DNA of 46,082 bases, taken from assembly GCF_030538285.1 (NCBI RefSeq), contig NZ_JAUNUG010000023.1, positions 1-46,082 of the forward strand, given 5' to 3'. Each line of letters opens with the position of its first letter. Position 1 is the first letter of the stretch. This DNA comes from Corynebacterium sp. (GTDB taxonomy: Bacteria > Actinomycetota > Actinomycetes > Mycobacteriales > Mycobacteriaceae). The notes below the pieces were generated by a model. The model searched no databases and was not told the DNA's origin. It saw only the letters and a list, made by a program, of their open reading frames with translations. Positions 24,984-34,347 of the stretch are shown here, piece after piece. The position numbers were made by a program, and so were the translations under genes.

Positions 24984-27794
24984 TCAGGTGATCGGCAGTG
25001 CGGCTGCCTTGGTGGCGGCGAACTGCTCGGGCCCGCCGGCTGGGATGCACACGCCCACCGCCAGCGCCGGGTGCGGCTGGTCTGGAAGCTGGTTGACGTA
25101 GAAGAGGATTTGGCCGTCGGAGCCGGCCGGGCGCCAGGACGAGTCGCTGGAGGACCGTGGCAGCGGCTCGCCGCGGTGGTAGTAGTCGAAGAAGGTGTCG
25201 CCGCGGTATTCGGTTGGGTCGGCGTCGGGGTCGTTGGACCCCCACTTGGTCATGATCTTCCCGCCCTGGACGTCCTTGGTCGTGGTCCGCACCGGGGTCG
25301 GCAGCCCGGACAGGGGGCCGCTGGTCACCGGCACACCGCGTCCATAGCGGATCCCCACCCAGAACCGCGGCTGCTGGCGCGTCTTGAGCCCCAGGTCGGC
25401 CATCGACCACAGGGCGGCCGGTGCCCCGGTGATGAACAGCCCACGGACCGGCCGGTTCAGGCAGGCGCTCCAGAACCGCAGGTAGGCGGGGATGGAGTAG
25501 GGATCGTCGCGTCGGACCGGATCGGGCTCCCCCGTCGTCGGGGAGGGGGCCCGGTACAGGCCGGGGTCGACCAGCGGCTGTATGGCGGCCAGGTCGGCCT
25601 CCACCCGTGCCCAGTGCATCCCGACCTGGTGGTCGGTGCCGGGCTGGTAGGCGTCGAACGCGAGCCGGTCGAGCAGGTCGGCGGCCTCCCCCAGGGTGAG
25701 GGGCTCGTCGAGGCTGCGCCCGAGGAGCCGGTTGCCCAGGATCAACTCAGTCGAGGCGCTCGCCTCGAACAGGTCGCCCACCAGCTCGACGTTGGGGTCG
25801 GGCTCCTGCCCGCTGTTGATCACCGGGACGAAGGGGGTGGCGCCCAGGCTCAGCGGCTTGTTCCCGAGGTTGGCGATCTTCCCCGTGGCCAAGAAGCCCA
25901 TCCCCTGCAGCACGGCAGGCTCGGGTGCGCCGCCCATCATCTTCTCGGTGATCGCGATGCGCACCGCCTCGTCGATGTCATGGTACGCGCGGAACAGGTC
26001 CAGCTGCGGGTCGGGGGCGAACACCCGGCAGAGCTCGACGTAGTCGCCCCGGTAGCCGAACCAGCGCTGCATCTGCATCTGCGTGTCGGCCAGCGGGTTG
26101 TTGGACGCCCGCTGGAACAGCGCGGTGGTCATGCCCTCCAGGGTGAGCCCTCGAGCCATGACGTTCCCGGAGACGAAGATGGTGGACAGGTCGCGGGCAG
26201 GGCGCCACTGGCCGGTGTCCGGGTCCAGGGTGGGCCGGTACATCGGCCGGTCGTCGGCCGACGGGTCGCTGTTCACGACCGAGACCCGGGTGCCGGGGAT
26301 GACCTCGGTGGCCAGCAGGGCCTTCACCTGGTCCCACGTCGGGATGGTTCGGGGTGCCAGCAGGTTGAACTCGGACTCGATGGCCTGCGCCGACGACAGG
26401 TATCGGTCGAGCCAGACCGCCCACGTGTCCGGCTCCGTGTCGAGGCGGTCAACCAGCGCCTCGGGCAGGCGCGCCTCGCCGGTCTCCAGCAGTTCGCGAG
26501 CCGCCTCGCGGTCAGGGATGCCGGCCCAGGTCAGCACGTCCTCGGCGCTGCGGAAGTGGGCGTCGATGTTGGCCGAGGGGTGGATGAGCATCGAGTGGGG
26601 CGCCGGGGTCGCGGCTGAGGCGGCCTCCCGCGTCGGGTACAGGGCTTGGAGAGCGGATCGGGGGCCGGTCCTGCCGGAGCGGTGCAGGCGGATGGCGCCG
26701 GCGACCAGGTACGCGCGCACGGCGTCGGCGAGGTCCTCGTCTGCGTTCCCGGTGGTGGGGACGCACAGGTCGGCGGCGTGGCCGCGGCGGTAGAACACCT
26801 CGCCGCCGGTGTAGTACGAGCCGATCCCGGCGGGCTCGGGGTAGGTGGACGAGCGGGGCGCCTCGAGGTCGGTGACGTCGGTCGGGTCGACGGGGTGGCC
26901 GATGTCGAGGGGCGTGCGCAGCGAGATCAGGAAGTCTCGGGGAGCCAGCGGGTTGTGGTCCTCCTGCAGGAGGTTGGCCTGGGGGGTGGCGGTGTAGGCG
27001 ATGTAGGTGGCGAACAGGTTGTCCGGGGCGGGGTCGGCCGGGTCCCACAGGTTCGCGATGGCACGGGGCACCTGCTTCAGGTTCCCGAACACCGGGTCGC
27101 GTCCGGCCTCGACGACGGCGTCCAGGATCGATCCGTCGTCGGCCTCGTCGTCCAGGACGAGCATGTGCGCCGGCCTCTCCAAGGCCCTCACGGCACCGAA
27201 CACGTCGGTACGCAGGCTCCGGGCCAGGGCGTGGAGGTGGTCGGTGTGCTTCATCGCCACGATGATGATCGGGTTGCCGCGGGACAGGGTGCGCCGTACC
27301 CCGGCCGGCTCCATCCGGTAGGTGTCCACCAGTCGGGCCGAGTCCTCCGAGAGCACTACCCCAGGCGGCGGCACCAAGAGCCTCCTCCTGAATTTGCTGG
27401 CGTTCTCCTCGCCTGCGTCCAGCTGCGCGGCCAGTCGCTCGTAGGTCTGGCGCCACAGGGACAGCCGGGTGCCGGCGAGCACGACGACGATGTCGACGCC
27501 ACGGTCCAGCCCCATGGCCGAGACCCCGAGCATGGAGGCGGTCTTGCCGGACTGCACCGAGCCCATGACCAGGCCCGTCCTCACGCGGCTGGACGGCCAA
27601 GAGGCGGGGTCTGGTGCCCCGTCGCCCAAGATGCCGCGCTCGACGACGTAGTGGCAGTCGGCCTCGAGCGCCGCCCGGGCGGTGGGCGTCAGGTTCGTCA
27701 ACTGCGCGGCGTAGCGGGACCACCACCCCTCGGCAGGGGCCGAGGGGGCGGGGGCGTCGAAGTAGACATGCTCGGATCGCGGGTGGTCCGCCAT
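24984..27794 (-). CDS. Z1-domain ATPase of a restriction-like defence system
   Basis: 936 residues from ATG 27794. A superfamily-2-like motor is visible: Walker A GSVQSGKT at 78-85, motif Ia-like VVVLAGTRLSLWRQ, and motif II LDDEADD (DEAD at 216-219). The central Z1 signature includes TIFVSGNVMARGLTLEGMTTALFQR, then QMQRWFGYRGDYVELCRVF. The C-terminal third is mixed and ends in a beta-rich region. In known gene neighbourhoods Z1 proteins travel with Dcm, a GHKL/MORC ATPase and a DUF4420 nuclease; here they travel with DUF262. The likely role is ATP-driven translocation that brings the nuclease to unmethylated DNA. Confidence 0.9.
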   Translation of the reverse strand: MADHPRSEHVYFDAPAPSAPAEGWWSRYAAQLTNLTPTARAALEADCHYVVERGILGDGAPDPASWPSSRVRTGLVMGSVQSGKTASMLGVSAMGLDRGVDIVVVLAGTRLSLWRQTYERLAAQLDAGEENASKFRRRLLVPPPGVVLSEDSARLVDTYRMEPAGVRRTLSRGNPIIIVAMKHTDHLHALARSLRTDVFGAVRALERPAHMLVLDDEADDGSILDAVVEAGRDPVFGNLKQVPRAIANLWDPADPAPDNLFATYIAYTATPQANLLQEDHNPLAPRDFLISLRTPLDIGHPVDPTDVTDLEAPRSSTYPEPAGIGSYYTGGEVFYRRGHAADLCVPTTGNADEDLADAVRAYLVAGAIRLHRSGRTGPRSALQALYPTREAASAATPAPHSMLIHPSANIDAHFRSAEDVLTWAGIPDREAARELLETGEARLPEALVDRLDTEPDTWAVWLDRYLSSAQAIESEFNLLAPRTIPTWDQVKALLATEVIPGTRVSVVNSDPSADDRPMYRPTLDPDTGQWRPARDLSTIFVSGNVMARGLTLEGMTTALFQRASNNPLADTQMQMQRWFGYRGDYVELCRVFAPDPQLDLFRAYHDIDEAVRIAITEKMMGGAPEPAVLQGMGFLATGKIANLGNKPLSLGATPFVPVINSGQEPDPNVELVGDLFEASASTELILGNRLLGRSLDEPLTLGEAADLLDRLAFDAYQPGTDHQVGMHWARVEADLAAIQPLVDPGLYRAPSPTTGEPDPVRRDDPYSIPAYLRFWSACLNRPVRGLFITGAPAALWSMADLGLKTRQQPRFWVGIRYGRGVPVTSGPLSGLPTPVRTTTKDVQGGKIMTKWGSNDPDADPTEYRGDTFFDYYHRGEPLPRSSSDSSWRPAGSDGQILFYVNQLPDQPHPALAVGVCIPAGGPEQFAATKAAALPIT

Positions 27795-27804
27795 GGCTCT
27801 GGGA

Positions 27805-29754
27805 CTAGTCGGCCTGCGCGGTCGGGAAGATCATGCCGCGCAGGGACTCGAAGCCTGAGGTGCCGAAGCGCTCGCGGACTGCGTCCGAGGCGACCTGGGG
27901 GTCGACCCCGAGCAGGTCCACGATGCCGGTGGCGATGCGGGCGATGTAGTCCCACTGGCTCTTGGTCTGCGCCTTCTCGATGCGCACCCAGTCGGTTGCG
28001 CTGGCCGCTCGGATCGCGTCGGCGTGCTCCTCGATGCGGTCCTCGATGTCATCGGGGGCCCCGGCGGCGGCGAAGGCGATGCCCAGCACCGACCCCACCA
28101 GCTGGAGCTCCTGCCACTTGATGCCCTTCTCACCGTCCTTGAAGGAGGGGGCCCACAGCTCGTGGTGGCCCGAGTGCAGCTCCACGACCTCGGCGATCCA
28201 CCCGAACAGGTCGGCCAGGACCGCCCTGCTGCGCAGCCGGTGGGTCGGGTACTTGTTGGCGTCGGCGACCTGGTCGAGCATGAGGTCGATGTGGCGCGCC
28301 GTGGAGGGCAGCGCCTTGCGCTCTCCGGTGACCGGGTCGGCGGTGTCGTGCAGCAGGACCGCGATGATCCAGGAGAGCACCTTGGTCCGCTTGTAGCGGG
28401 AGTCGCCGAAGCCGTAGGCCTTGAGGGTTGCGCCCAGTTCCTCCAGTCCCGGCACTCCCATCAGGACGCCGTCGGCGATGTCGGCCGCGGTGGTCCCCTC
28501 GGCAGCGTCGCCGGCCGCGTACAGGGTGGCGGGCATGAGGGTGACCTCGTGGTAGACCGCGTTGCGGAGCTCCTCGGCGTTCAGGTGGACGCCCTGCTTG
28601 TTGTAGAGCTTGAAGACCTCGTGGATCTGGCGCTGGCTCGCATCGAGGTACTCGATGACCGGGATCTGGTAGTCCGGCGCACCGGTGAAGAGTTCCTCGA
28701 CCTCGATCACCTGGCCGGAGACGGGGATCAGCTTGTCCTTGATCTCGGTGTAGTACTTGCCTTGCAGGGGTTCGAGGTACTTGCCGGTGAGACCCCCGTC
28801 CCCGTTGCCGCGCAGCTTGAACGGGAAGTAGTAGTCGTCCTCGGCCTTGGCAGTGAGGGTCTCCTTCTCCAGCTTCTTCCAGGCCAGCCGGAAGGCCGGG
28901 TAGTTGGTCTCGAAGAGCGTCTTGAGGTTCTTGCCGGGATGGCGCGCATCGGCCTCCCGGACCTTCGCCAGCGCTCGCGGGTGGGCGCCGACGAACCGCA
29001 GGATCGCCGTCAGGCGCTGCTTGCCGTCCACGACCTCGTGGGTGGTGGCCCCTGGGGTGCGCAGCAGGATGAGCGACGGCAGCGGGATACCGCGGAGGAT
29101 CGACTCGATGAGCGCCTGGCGGTCACCGGTCCGCCAGACGTCGCCGCGCTGATACGACGGGGCGAGGTTCAGCTTCTTCTTGGTCAGTTGGAGGATGTAC
29201 CACACGGCAGCCTTGGCCGAGACCGGCTTGAGCCGGTCAGGTTCGGAGAGTCCGTCCTCCTCGTCGGCCCAGGCGTCGGCCCAAACGGAGGTTGCATCGG
29301 CCAGGCTGGCGCCGTTCTCCTCCCGGTTCTCCAGGAATGCGTCCCTGAGCCGGACGGCCGTCTCCACCCGATGCTGGAGCTTCTCCACCGCCACGACGGT
29401 CAGGTGCCTGGTGCCGTCGTCGTCCTGGAGCGCGGAGTCGACGTCGAGGCCCAGTTCGGAGACCAGCGCCTCCAGGAAGGCGTCTCGGGTGCTGGTCGGC
29501 AGGTCGGAGTCGAAGGCCAGCCACCCCTGGACGTCGGAAAGGCGGTACATCCACGCGTCGGTCTCGAAGTCCACCTCGTCGGGGGTGAACATCGAAGGCG
29601 TGAGCGCGATGTTCGCGGGGGCCTCCGGCGACTCGGACAGGACTGCCATCCGGTCGGCGATGCCCTCCCAGAGCTGGACTCGCGGGTCCTCGTCGGCGTC
29701 GAGGAGGTCGTCCTCAAGCACGTCTTGGTCGATTGCGTCCTGCTCGATGGTCAT
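27805..29754 (-). CDS. DUF262-domain protein
   Basis: 649 residues from ATG 29754, overlapping the methyltransferase stop by 4 bp; the extra frame to 30498 is shadow. After an acidic N-terminal 170 residues comes the ParB/Srx-like DUF262 core: LNLAPSYQRGDVWRTGDRQALIESILRGIPLPSLIL, then VDGKQRLTAILRF (DGKQR at 243-247) and YNKQGVHLNAEELRNAVYH. These bind and split nucleotides in GmrS-type type IV enzymes. The GmrD-like HNH half (DUF1524) is not apparent. It occupies the place where related operons carry a GHKL/MORC ATPase, so it may be the nucleotide-driven sensor or switch. A separate HNH protein three genes on might supply the missing nuclease. Confidence 0.88.
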   Translation of the reverse strand: MTIEQDAIDQDVLEDDLLDADEDPRVQLWEGIADRMAVLSESPEAPANIALTPSMFTPDEVDFETDAWMYRLSDVQGWLAFDSDLPTSTRDAFLEALVSELGLDVDSALQDDDGTRHLTVVAVEKLQHRVETAVRLRDAFLENREENGASLADATSVWADAWADEEDGLSEPDRLKPVSAKAAVWYILQLTKKKLNLAPSYQRGDVWRTGDRQALIESILRGIPLPSLILLRTPGATTHEVVDGKQRLTAILRFVGAHPRALAKVREADARHPGKNLKTLFETNYPAFRLAWKKLEKETLTAKAEDDYYFPFKLRGNGDGGLTGKYLEPLQGKYYTEIKDKLIPVSGQVIEVEELFTGAPDYQIPVIEYLDASQRQIHEVFKLYNKQGVHLNAEELRNAVYHEVTLMPATLYAAGDAAEGTTAADIADGVLMGVPGLEELGATLKAYGFGDSRYKRTKVLSWIIAVLLHDTADPVTGERKALPSTARHIDLMLDQVADANKYPTHRLRSRAVLADLFGWIAEVVELHSGHHELWAPSFKDGEKGIKWQELQLVGSVLGIAFAAAGAPDDIEDRIEEHADAIRAASATDWVRIEKAQTKSQWDYIARIATGIVDLLGVDPQVASDAVRERFGTSGFESLRGMIFPTAQAD

Positions 29755-31154
29755 GCAACGGCTCCCACGGGTCGGTTGAGGGTGGTCGAGTGCGCGTTCG
29801 GCACCGAAGGTAGCAGCGTGTCCAGCAGGGACGCCGCGATCGCGCCCACGACCTTGGCGTTCACGGCGTTGCCCAGCGCCTTGTAGGCGTCGAGGTCGTG
29901 CGCCGGCAAGTCGATGTCGCCCAGGCTCTGCAGCTGCGCGCACTCCGAGGGGGTCATGTAGCGGCGCTCGCCGGCAAGACGGGCGCCGAGGATGGGCACC
30001 TGGGTCTGGGTGAAGGCGATGAGGCTGGGCGCAGTGGTGGGGCGCTTGATGCGTAGCCCCGAGGCCCTGACCTGCAGCACGAACCTGTCGATGTCGCGCT
30101 CCTCGCCCTGGGCGTTCCACTCCAGCTTCTGGAAGCTCGAGGGGAAGTCCCACGGCTGCCACTGGTTCATCCACGGAGTGATCCAGCTGGCGTTGTCGTG
30201 GAAGAACTCGCGGTTCTGGCGTATGAAGGTCTGCTTCCAACGGGGGAAGGACAGGTCCCCCTGGCGGCGCGAGTGGCTGGGGATCAGCTCCTGCTGCTGG
30301 GTGATCGTCAGCCCGTCGAGCTCGAAGCCGAAGCTCCCCTTCATGTGCAGGCCGTTGAACCCGCGGCTGCGCCGACGCTCCCAGATTCCCGGAGGCGTCT
30401 GGTGCTCGTAGGGGTAGGTTGCGCCGAACTCCATGGCCCAGATCGGGAAGGACGGCAGCTTGAGTTCCTTGGGGCTGCGCTTGAGGAAGTCGCCCCACAT
30501 GTCGATGGCGCGCAGCGTCAGTTCCGGGATGGTGCGACCGCCCGGGACGTGGTCACGGAGGACCGAGGTGATGTCGGTCTGCTCCTTGTGCTTGGCCGGC
30601 CACTCGAACCCGTCGAGGCCGTCGAGGGAGCCGACGAAGTAGGCGCGGTCACGAACCTGCGGGATGCCGAACTCGTGGGGCGAGAAGTGCGCCACGCGCA
30701 CGGTGTAGCCGAGCGCGCTGAGTTCGGTGAGGATCGTCTCCTTGGTGTTCCCGCCGTCATGGCGAAGGATGTTGGGGACGTTCTCGAGGATGAATCGCTG
30801 CGGCCGCTTCACCTTGAGGATCTGATGGACCTTGAAGAACAGGTTGCCCTGCGAGGTGTCCTTGAAGCCGAGTTGGTCGCCGGCCTTGGAGAACGGTTGA
30901 CAGGGAAAACCGGCGGTCAGGACCTCGTGGTCGGGGACCTCTCGAGCGATGTCGTCGTCGGTCTCGAGCTCGTTGAGGTCACTCCACGGCTCAATGCCGT
31001 AGTTGTCTTTGTACAGGGCGTTGAGCGTGGGCTCCCACTCGGCGGCGAACACGGCCTCCCCACCAAGGTCGCGCAGCGCGACGTGGAATCCGCCCAGACC
31101 GGAGAAGAGGTCCACGAACCGGAAGCTCTGCGTCGGCGGCGGCACGACCGTCAT
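29751..31154 (-). CDS. dcm: DNA (cytosine-5) methyltransferase
   Basis: 467 residues from ATG 31154. The motifs come in the usual order: FVDLFSGLGGFHVAL (motif I, SAM binding), FPCQPFSKAG with catalytic Cys85 (IV), ENV at 124-126 (VI), QVRDR at 166-170 (VIII) and a late ALGNAVNAKVVGAIA (X). The target-recognition region between about 200 and 380 is long and cannot be read for specificity. It is the first gene of the operon and would protect host DNA from the downstream Z1/PD-(D/E)XK partners by methylating the same site. The gap 31155-31321 upstream should hold its promoter. Confidence 0.96.
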   Translation of the reverse strand: MTVVPPPTQSFRFVDLFSGLGGFHVALRDLGGEAVFAAEWEPTLNALYKDNYGIEPWSDLNELETDDDIAREVPDHEVLTAGFPCQPFSKAGDQLGFKDTSQGNLFFKVHQILKVKRPQRFILENVPNILRHDGGNTKETILTELSALGYTVRVAHFSPHEFGIPQVRDRAYFVGSLDGLDGFEWPAKHKEQTDITSVLRDHVPGGRTIPELTLRAIDMWGDFLKRSPKELKLPSFPIWAMEFGATYPYEHQTPPGIWERRRSRGFNGLHMKGSFGFELDGLTITQQQELIPSHSRRQGDLSFPRWKQTFIRQNREFFHDNASWITPWMNQWQPWDFPSSFQKLEWNAQGEERDIDRFVLQVRASGLRIKRPTTAPSLIAFTQTQVPILGARLAGERRYMTPSECAQLQSLGDIDLPAHDLDAYKALGNAVNAKVVGAIAASLLDTLLPSVPNAHSTTLNRPVGAVA

Positions 31155-31321
31155 TGACCCATCCCCTGCTTGCGACCCGCGCCTTCGTGCGCAGTCTGGC
31201 GCTCCCTACGCCAGTCCCTTCATCATCGCAGCTCCGTCCGACAGTTTCTCCATCGGACGCGCGGCTGGGCGGATCCAACTGGGACAAGACGCGCCATCCC
31301 GGGTTCTGTAGGGGGCTCAGT

Positions 31322-31795
31322 TCACACCTGCAGCCGTTCGAGCATCAAGCCCAGCGGGGCGGAATCGTAGCCGCCGCGGGCATCGGGACGGAGCAGCACC
31401 ATGAAGTCGTCGTCCTCCTGATCCCGCACGGTGAGGGCGTCGCCCTCCCAGCGGTGCGGCACGTCGAGCGCCGTCAACAACTCGGCCAGCGCCGAGCGAC
31501 ACAGGATGGGGGTGACCCACCCGTTCCACGGCTCACCGTAGGCAAGGGCCAGAAAGACCCGGTCGGGCACGACGTCGATCTCGAAGCCGGGCACCAGGTC
31601 GTGCTCGGGGTCGGCCAGCAGCCACGTCCCGTCGACGAACTGCACCTCGACCAGCGGCCTGCCGTCACGAGTCTCCAGCCGGTTGGAGGCGTAGTAGGGG
31701 TGGCCGTCGCGGTCCAGCGAGGAGGCGTCGCGGGAGGCGACGGCGTGGAAGGTTCCGATCGGCTGCTGGTGGGCCAGGAACGGCGTGACGGACAT
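31322..31795 (-). CDS. hypothetical protein
   Basis: 157 residues from ATG 31795, chosen because GAGAGGA lies at the right distance; another ATG at 31804 abuts that site. The protein alternates short strands and helices (PLVEVQFVDGTWLLADPEHDLVPGFEIDVVPDRVFLALAYGEPWNGWVTPILCRSALAELL). I do not recognise the family. The tail DDDFMVLLRPDARGGYDSAPLGLMLERLQV looks conserved. It lies 167 bp upstream of the methyltransferase on the same strand, so it may be read from its own promoter or feed into the operon. Confidence 0.75.
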   Translation of the reverse strand: MSVTPFLAHQQPIGTFHAVASRDASSLDRDGHPYYASNRLETRDGRPLVEVQFVDGTWLLADPEHDLVPGFEIDVVPDRVFLALAYGEPWNGWVTPILCRSALAELLTALDVPHRWEGDALTVRDQEDDDFMVLLRPDARGGYDSAPLGLMLERLQV

Positions 31796-31902
31796 GGCGG
31801 ACATCCTCTCGGGTGCAGGTCTTGGTTGCACGTCGGCGCCCGGGGCCGCCGTTGGCGGCGCCGAATACGCTCGGCCAGGACAGGCGAGGTGAAGGAGTAC
31901 CG

Positions 31903-32769
31903 ATGGGCGACCGCGAGCAACTGATCGAGGCCCTGGACGAGTTGCTGGACGGTTGGGACGAGTTCGTCAGCACGAGCCACGTCACCTGGGTGGGAACCGG
32001 CGCGCGCAAGGGGCGGAACCGGAGCAAAGCGCAGACCGCGATCGTGGTGGGGCTGGTAACGCACGTTCACGAGACCGCCCGGCTGCTGAAGCCGGCGATG
32101 CCCGACGGGCTGACGATCGCCCACATGCCCCTGGTTCGCAGCATCTACGAGAGCACCCTCACGGCAGTCTGGGCCGACGAGGTGGCCGACGGTGCAGAGG
32201 CGATCATGAAGGAGGAGGGCCGCAATCGGCGCGCTCTGGAGCAGGCCTGGGAGGACATCGAGTCCTTCAAGAAGGGGGTTCCCATCCCCCACACGGAGTG
32301 GGCCGACGTGGAGACCCCGAGCGCGAACCAGGCCCGCAACTTCGAGCAGTTGGCGAAAGAGGTGGCCCTGGAGGGCGCCTACGCGTACTACCGCGTGCTC
32401 AGCGGCCTGAGTCACGTCTCCATCATGACAGTCGACGAGTACGTCGAGGAGACGCAGGCAGGCGACTCGGAGGCAGGGTTCCGTTTCATTGCCCGGCCCG
32501 ATCCGCTGGGCTCGGAGGCATGGTCATCCCTGGTGGCGTACTGCCTGATCTGGGCGGGGATGGTGGCGAACTACTACGACGAGACCCGCTCGCGGCGAAG
32601 CGCGCTGCGCTCCATCGCACGGAAGCTCGGCATCGAACCTGAACTGGCTGTCGACGGGGATGCCATCTTGAAGCGGCGGAAGGCGGCCAAGCAGAGGGCC
32701 AGCAAGAAGCAGAAGCACTGCGCCGGCTGCAACTGCGCGCCGTCGCCCTCCGATCAGGTCAGGCCGTAG
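31903..32769 (+). CDS. helical protein, possibly DUF5677-like, in the defence region
   Basis: 288 residues from ATG 31903, preceded by GAAGGAGTACC. It appears all-helical: an N-terminal helix, ARLLKPAMPDGLTIAHMPLVRSIYESTLTAVWADEVADG (the 'R.l.E......w' pattern of DUF5677 proteins), and a C-terminal hydrophobic helix AWSSLVAYCLIWAGMVANYYD before a basic tail ending in CAGCNCAPS. The family assignment is tentative. Its 3' end overlaps the convergent nuclease-like gene by 11 bp, which ties the two by position but not by transcription. Confidence 0.65.
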   Translation: MGDREQLIEALDELLDGWDEFVSTSHVTWVGTGARKGRNRSKAQTAIVVGLVTHVHETARLLKPAMPDGLTIAHMPLVRSIYESTLTAVWADEVADGAEAIMKEEGRNRRALEQAWEDIESFKKGVPIPHTEWADVETPSANQARNFEQLAKEVALEGAYAYYRVLSGLSHVSIMTVDEYVEETQAGDSEAGFRFIARPDPLGSEAWSSLVAYCLIWAGMVANYYDETRSRRSALRSIARKLGIEPELAVDGDAILKRRKAAKQRASKKQKHCAGCNCAPSPSDQVRP

Positions 32770-34216
32770 GCGGGAGCGGCTTGGGGTTCGGCGTCTCCTT
32801 GATGTTGGAGGCCGACTGCGGACGCGTTCCGTCGATGGCGATGAAGTGCAGGTCCTTGCCCGTTCGCGCAGCCGCGCCCTTGACGACTCCAGGGAGCGCC
32901 CTGAGCCTGTCGTAGGAACTCTTGGCCTTCCGGTACTGGACGGCGACGAACCAGCCCTCTGTGGTCTGGTCAGAGACGAGGTAGCTGGGCAACTGGTCGT
33001 TCAGGCCGTTCCAGAACTTCCCGTTGTGAACCTTCTTGACCTCGATGAGCAGGCGGAAGCTGTGCCCGCTGGTCACCTTGAAGTCGACCGGTCCGCGGCC
33101 CAACTCGACCTCGCGGTCGACCTCGACGCCGAACAGGCGCAGGTAGTGGCGCGCCATCGCCATGAAGAGCAGTTGGGCAGCCTCCTCGTTCTTCTCCGAG
33201 CCGTCGCTGTTCCACAGCAGGCGCCAGCCTCCCTGCTGCTCGATGAAGTGCTTGAACACCTCCAGGACCTGGCTGACCAGCGCCGACAGCTCGCCCTGGG
33301 TGTCGGGTGTACCGAGAGGTGGCAGGGGGTGCTGCTTGGCGAAGTCAGCGGCCTTGTCGTATCCCACGACACCCTTCGGGTCCTCCCCGAAGTCGTATCC
33401 CTTGAGGTCCTGGCGGCTGGTCTGGTTGCGAGCCCACTCGCGTACCCGCTCGGGGTTCCGGCGGGCCAGCTTGACGATCTCCCTCTTGGGGATGCGGTCG
33501 CCGATCTGCAGGTTGAGGGAGGTGCGCACCTCCTCGTTGACGTCGGACTGGAACCAGTCCTCGGCATTCAGCGTGGGGAGGTCCCGCAGCAGCCGCTTGG
33601 GAACGAGCAAGACCGGCCCGCCGGTCCGCGGGTTCGTCGGGAGGTCATGGCGCCCTTCCAGCCAGCGCGCGTTGGGCAGGTCGACTTCGGCGTTGCGCAG
33701 CCTGTGGCCGTGCACGGGGACCCCCAGCCGCTCCGCGACCCCCTGGGTGTAGGCCACGAAGTGGCGCTTCAGGATGTTGAGCGTGGCGTCGGAGATCCGG
33801 TCGGCCCCGAAGCCCTCGTTGAGGATGCCAATCTCCTCGATGTGGTCGGGCGCCTGAAGGCCTGCTGCGACCGCGACGGCGATGCCGTCGGCGATCGAGC
33901 GGGCATTGCCCAGCGAGCCGCCCGCCCCGCGCGTCGAGCCGACGCTGTAGCCCAGGCCGAACTCGTATGGCTCGGGGAAGGTGAGCAGCCGGTACGCCGC
34001 CTTGGCCCCGACGGACCGCGGCCCGACGGCCCGGGCGATGAGCCGGTAGCAGTGGGCGAAGTGCGCAACCAGCTCCGCATGCGCACTGGGCCAGGCCTCC
34101 CCCGCCCTGAGCAGCAGGAACGGGTCCACGAACAGCTTGGTGTCGACGGTGAGGTCGGGGTCGAACCAGTCGGCGTCGGTACCCGGCTGGATCGAGAAGG
34201 CGTCTGAGAACCGCAC
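32759..34216 (-). CDS. predicted PD-(D/E)XK nuclease-fold protein
   Basis: 485 residues from GTG 34216, preferred because GAGAGGGG lies 5 bp upstream; an open frame reaches 34351 but reads like filler. The N-terminal 300 residues (FSIQPGTDADWFDPDLTVDTKLFVDPFLLL...) are of unknown family. The C-terminal part has KNEEAAQLLFMAMARHYLRLFGVEV, then GRGPVDFKVTSGHSFRLLIEVKK, where Asp378 and Glu392-x-Lys394 fit a PD-(D/E)XK active site. A nuclease acting in phage defence is the best inference, given the adjoining restriction operon. The N-terminal part may sense the trigger. Confidence 0.75.
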   Translation of the reverse strand: MRFSDAFSIQPGTDADWFDPDLTVDTKLFVDPFLLLRAGEAWPSAHAELVAHFAHCYRLIARAVGPRSVGAKAAYRLLTFPEPYEFGLGYSVGSTRGAGGSLGNARSIADGIAVAVAAGLQAPDHIEEIGILNEGFGADRISDATLNILKRHFVAYTQGVAERLGVPVHGHRLRNAEVDLPNARWLEGRHDLPTNPRTGGPVLLVPKRLLRDLPTLNAEDWFQSDVNEEVRTSLNLQIGDRIPKREIVKLARRNPERVREWARNQTSRQDLKGYDFGEDPKGVVGYDKAADFAKQHPLPPLGTPDTQGELSALVSQVLEVFKHFIEQQGGWRLLWNSDGSEKNEEAAQLLFMAMARHYLRLFGVEVDREVELGRGPVDFKVTSGHSFRLLIEVKKVHNGKFWNGLNDQLPSYLVSDQTTEGWFVAVQYRKAKSSYDRLRALPGVVKGAAARTGKDLHFIAIDGTRPQSASNIKETPNPKPLPPTA

Positions 34217-34347
34217 GGAGCCCCTCTCGGTAGGCACTTCAACGGTATCGGCGGCCACCGACAATTCGGGAGGGGCCCCGCTGCCCACTTCACCAGCGCC
34301 CCCACTGCGGCTGGAACTCCGGCTTGGGCCTGCCGCACCGCATGCGC

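Noticed and set aside
24372-26618. A 748-residue open frame on the plus strand
   Set aside because: It lies opposite the Z1 and DUF4420-type genes and has the composition of an antisense shadow.
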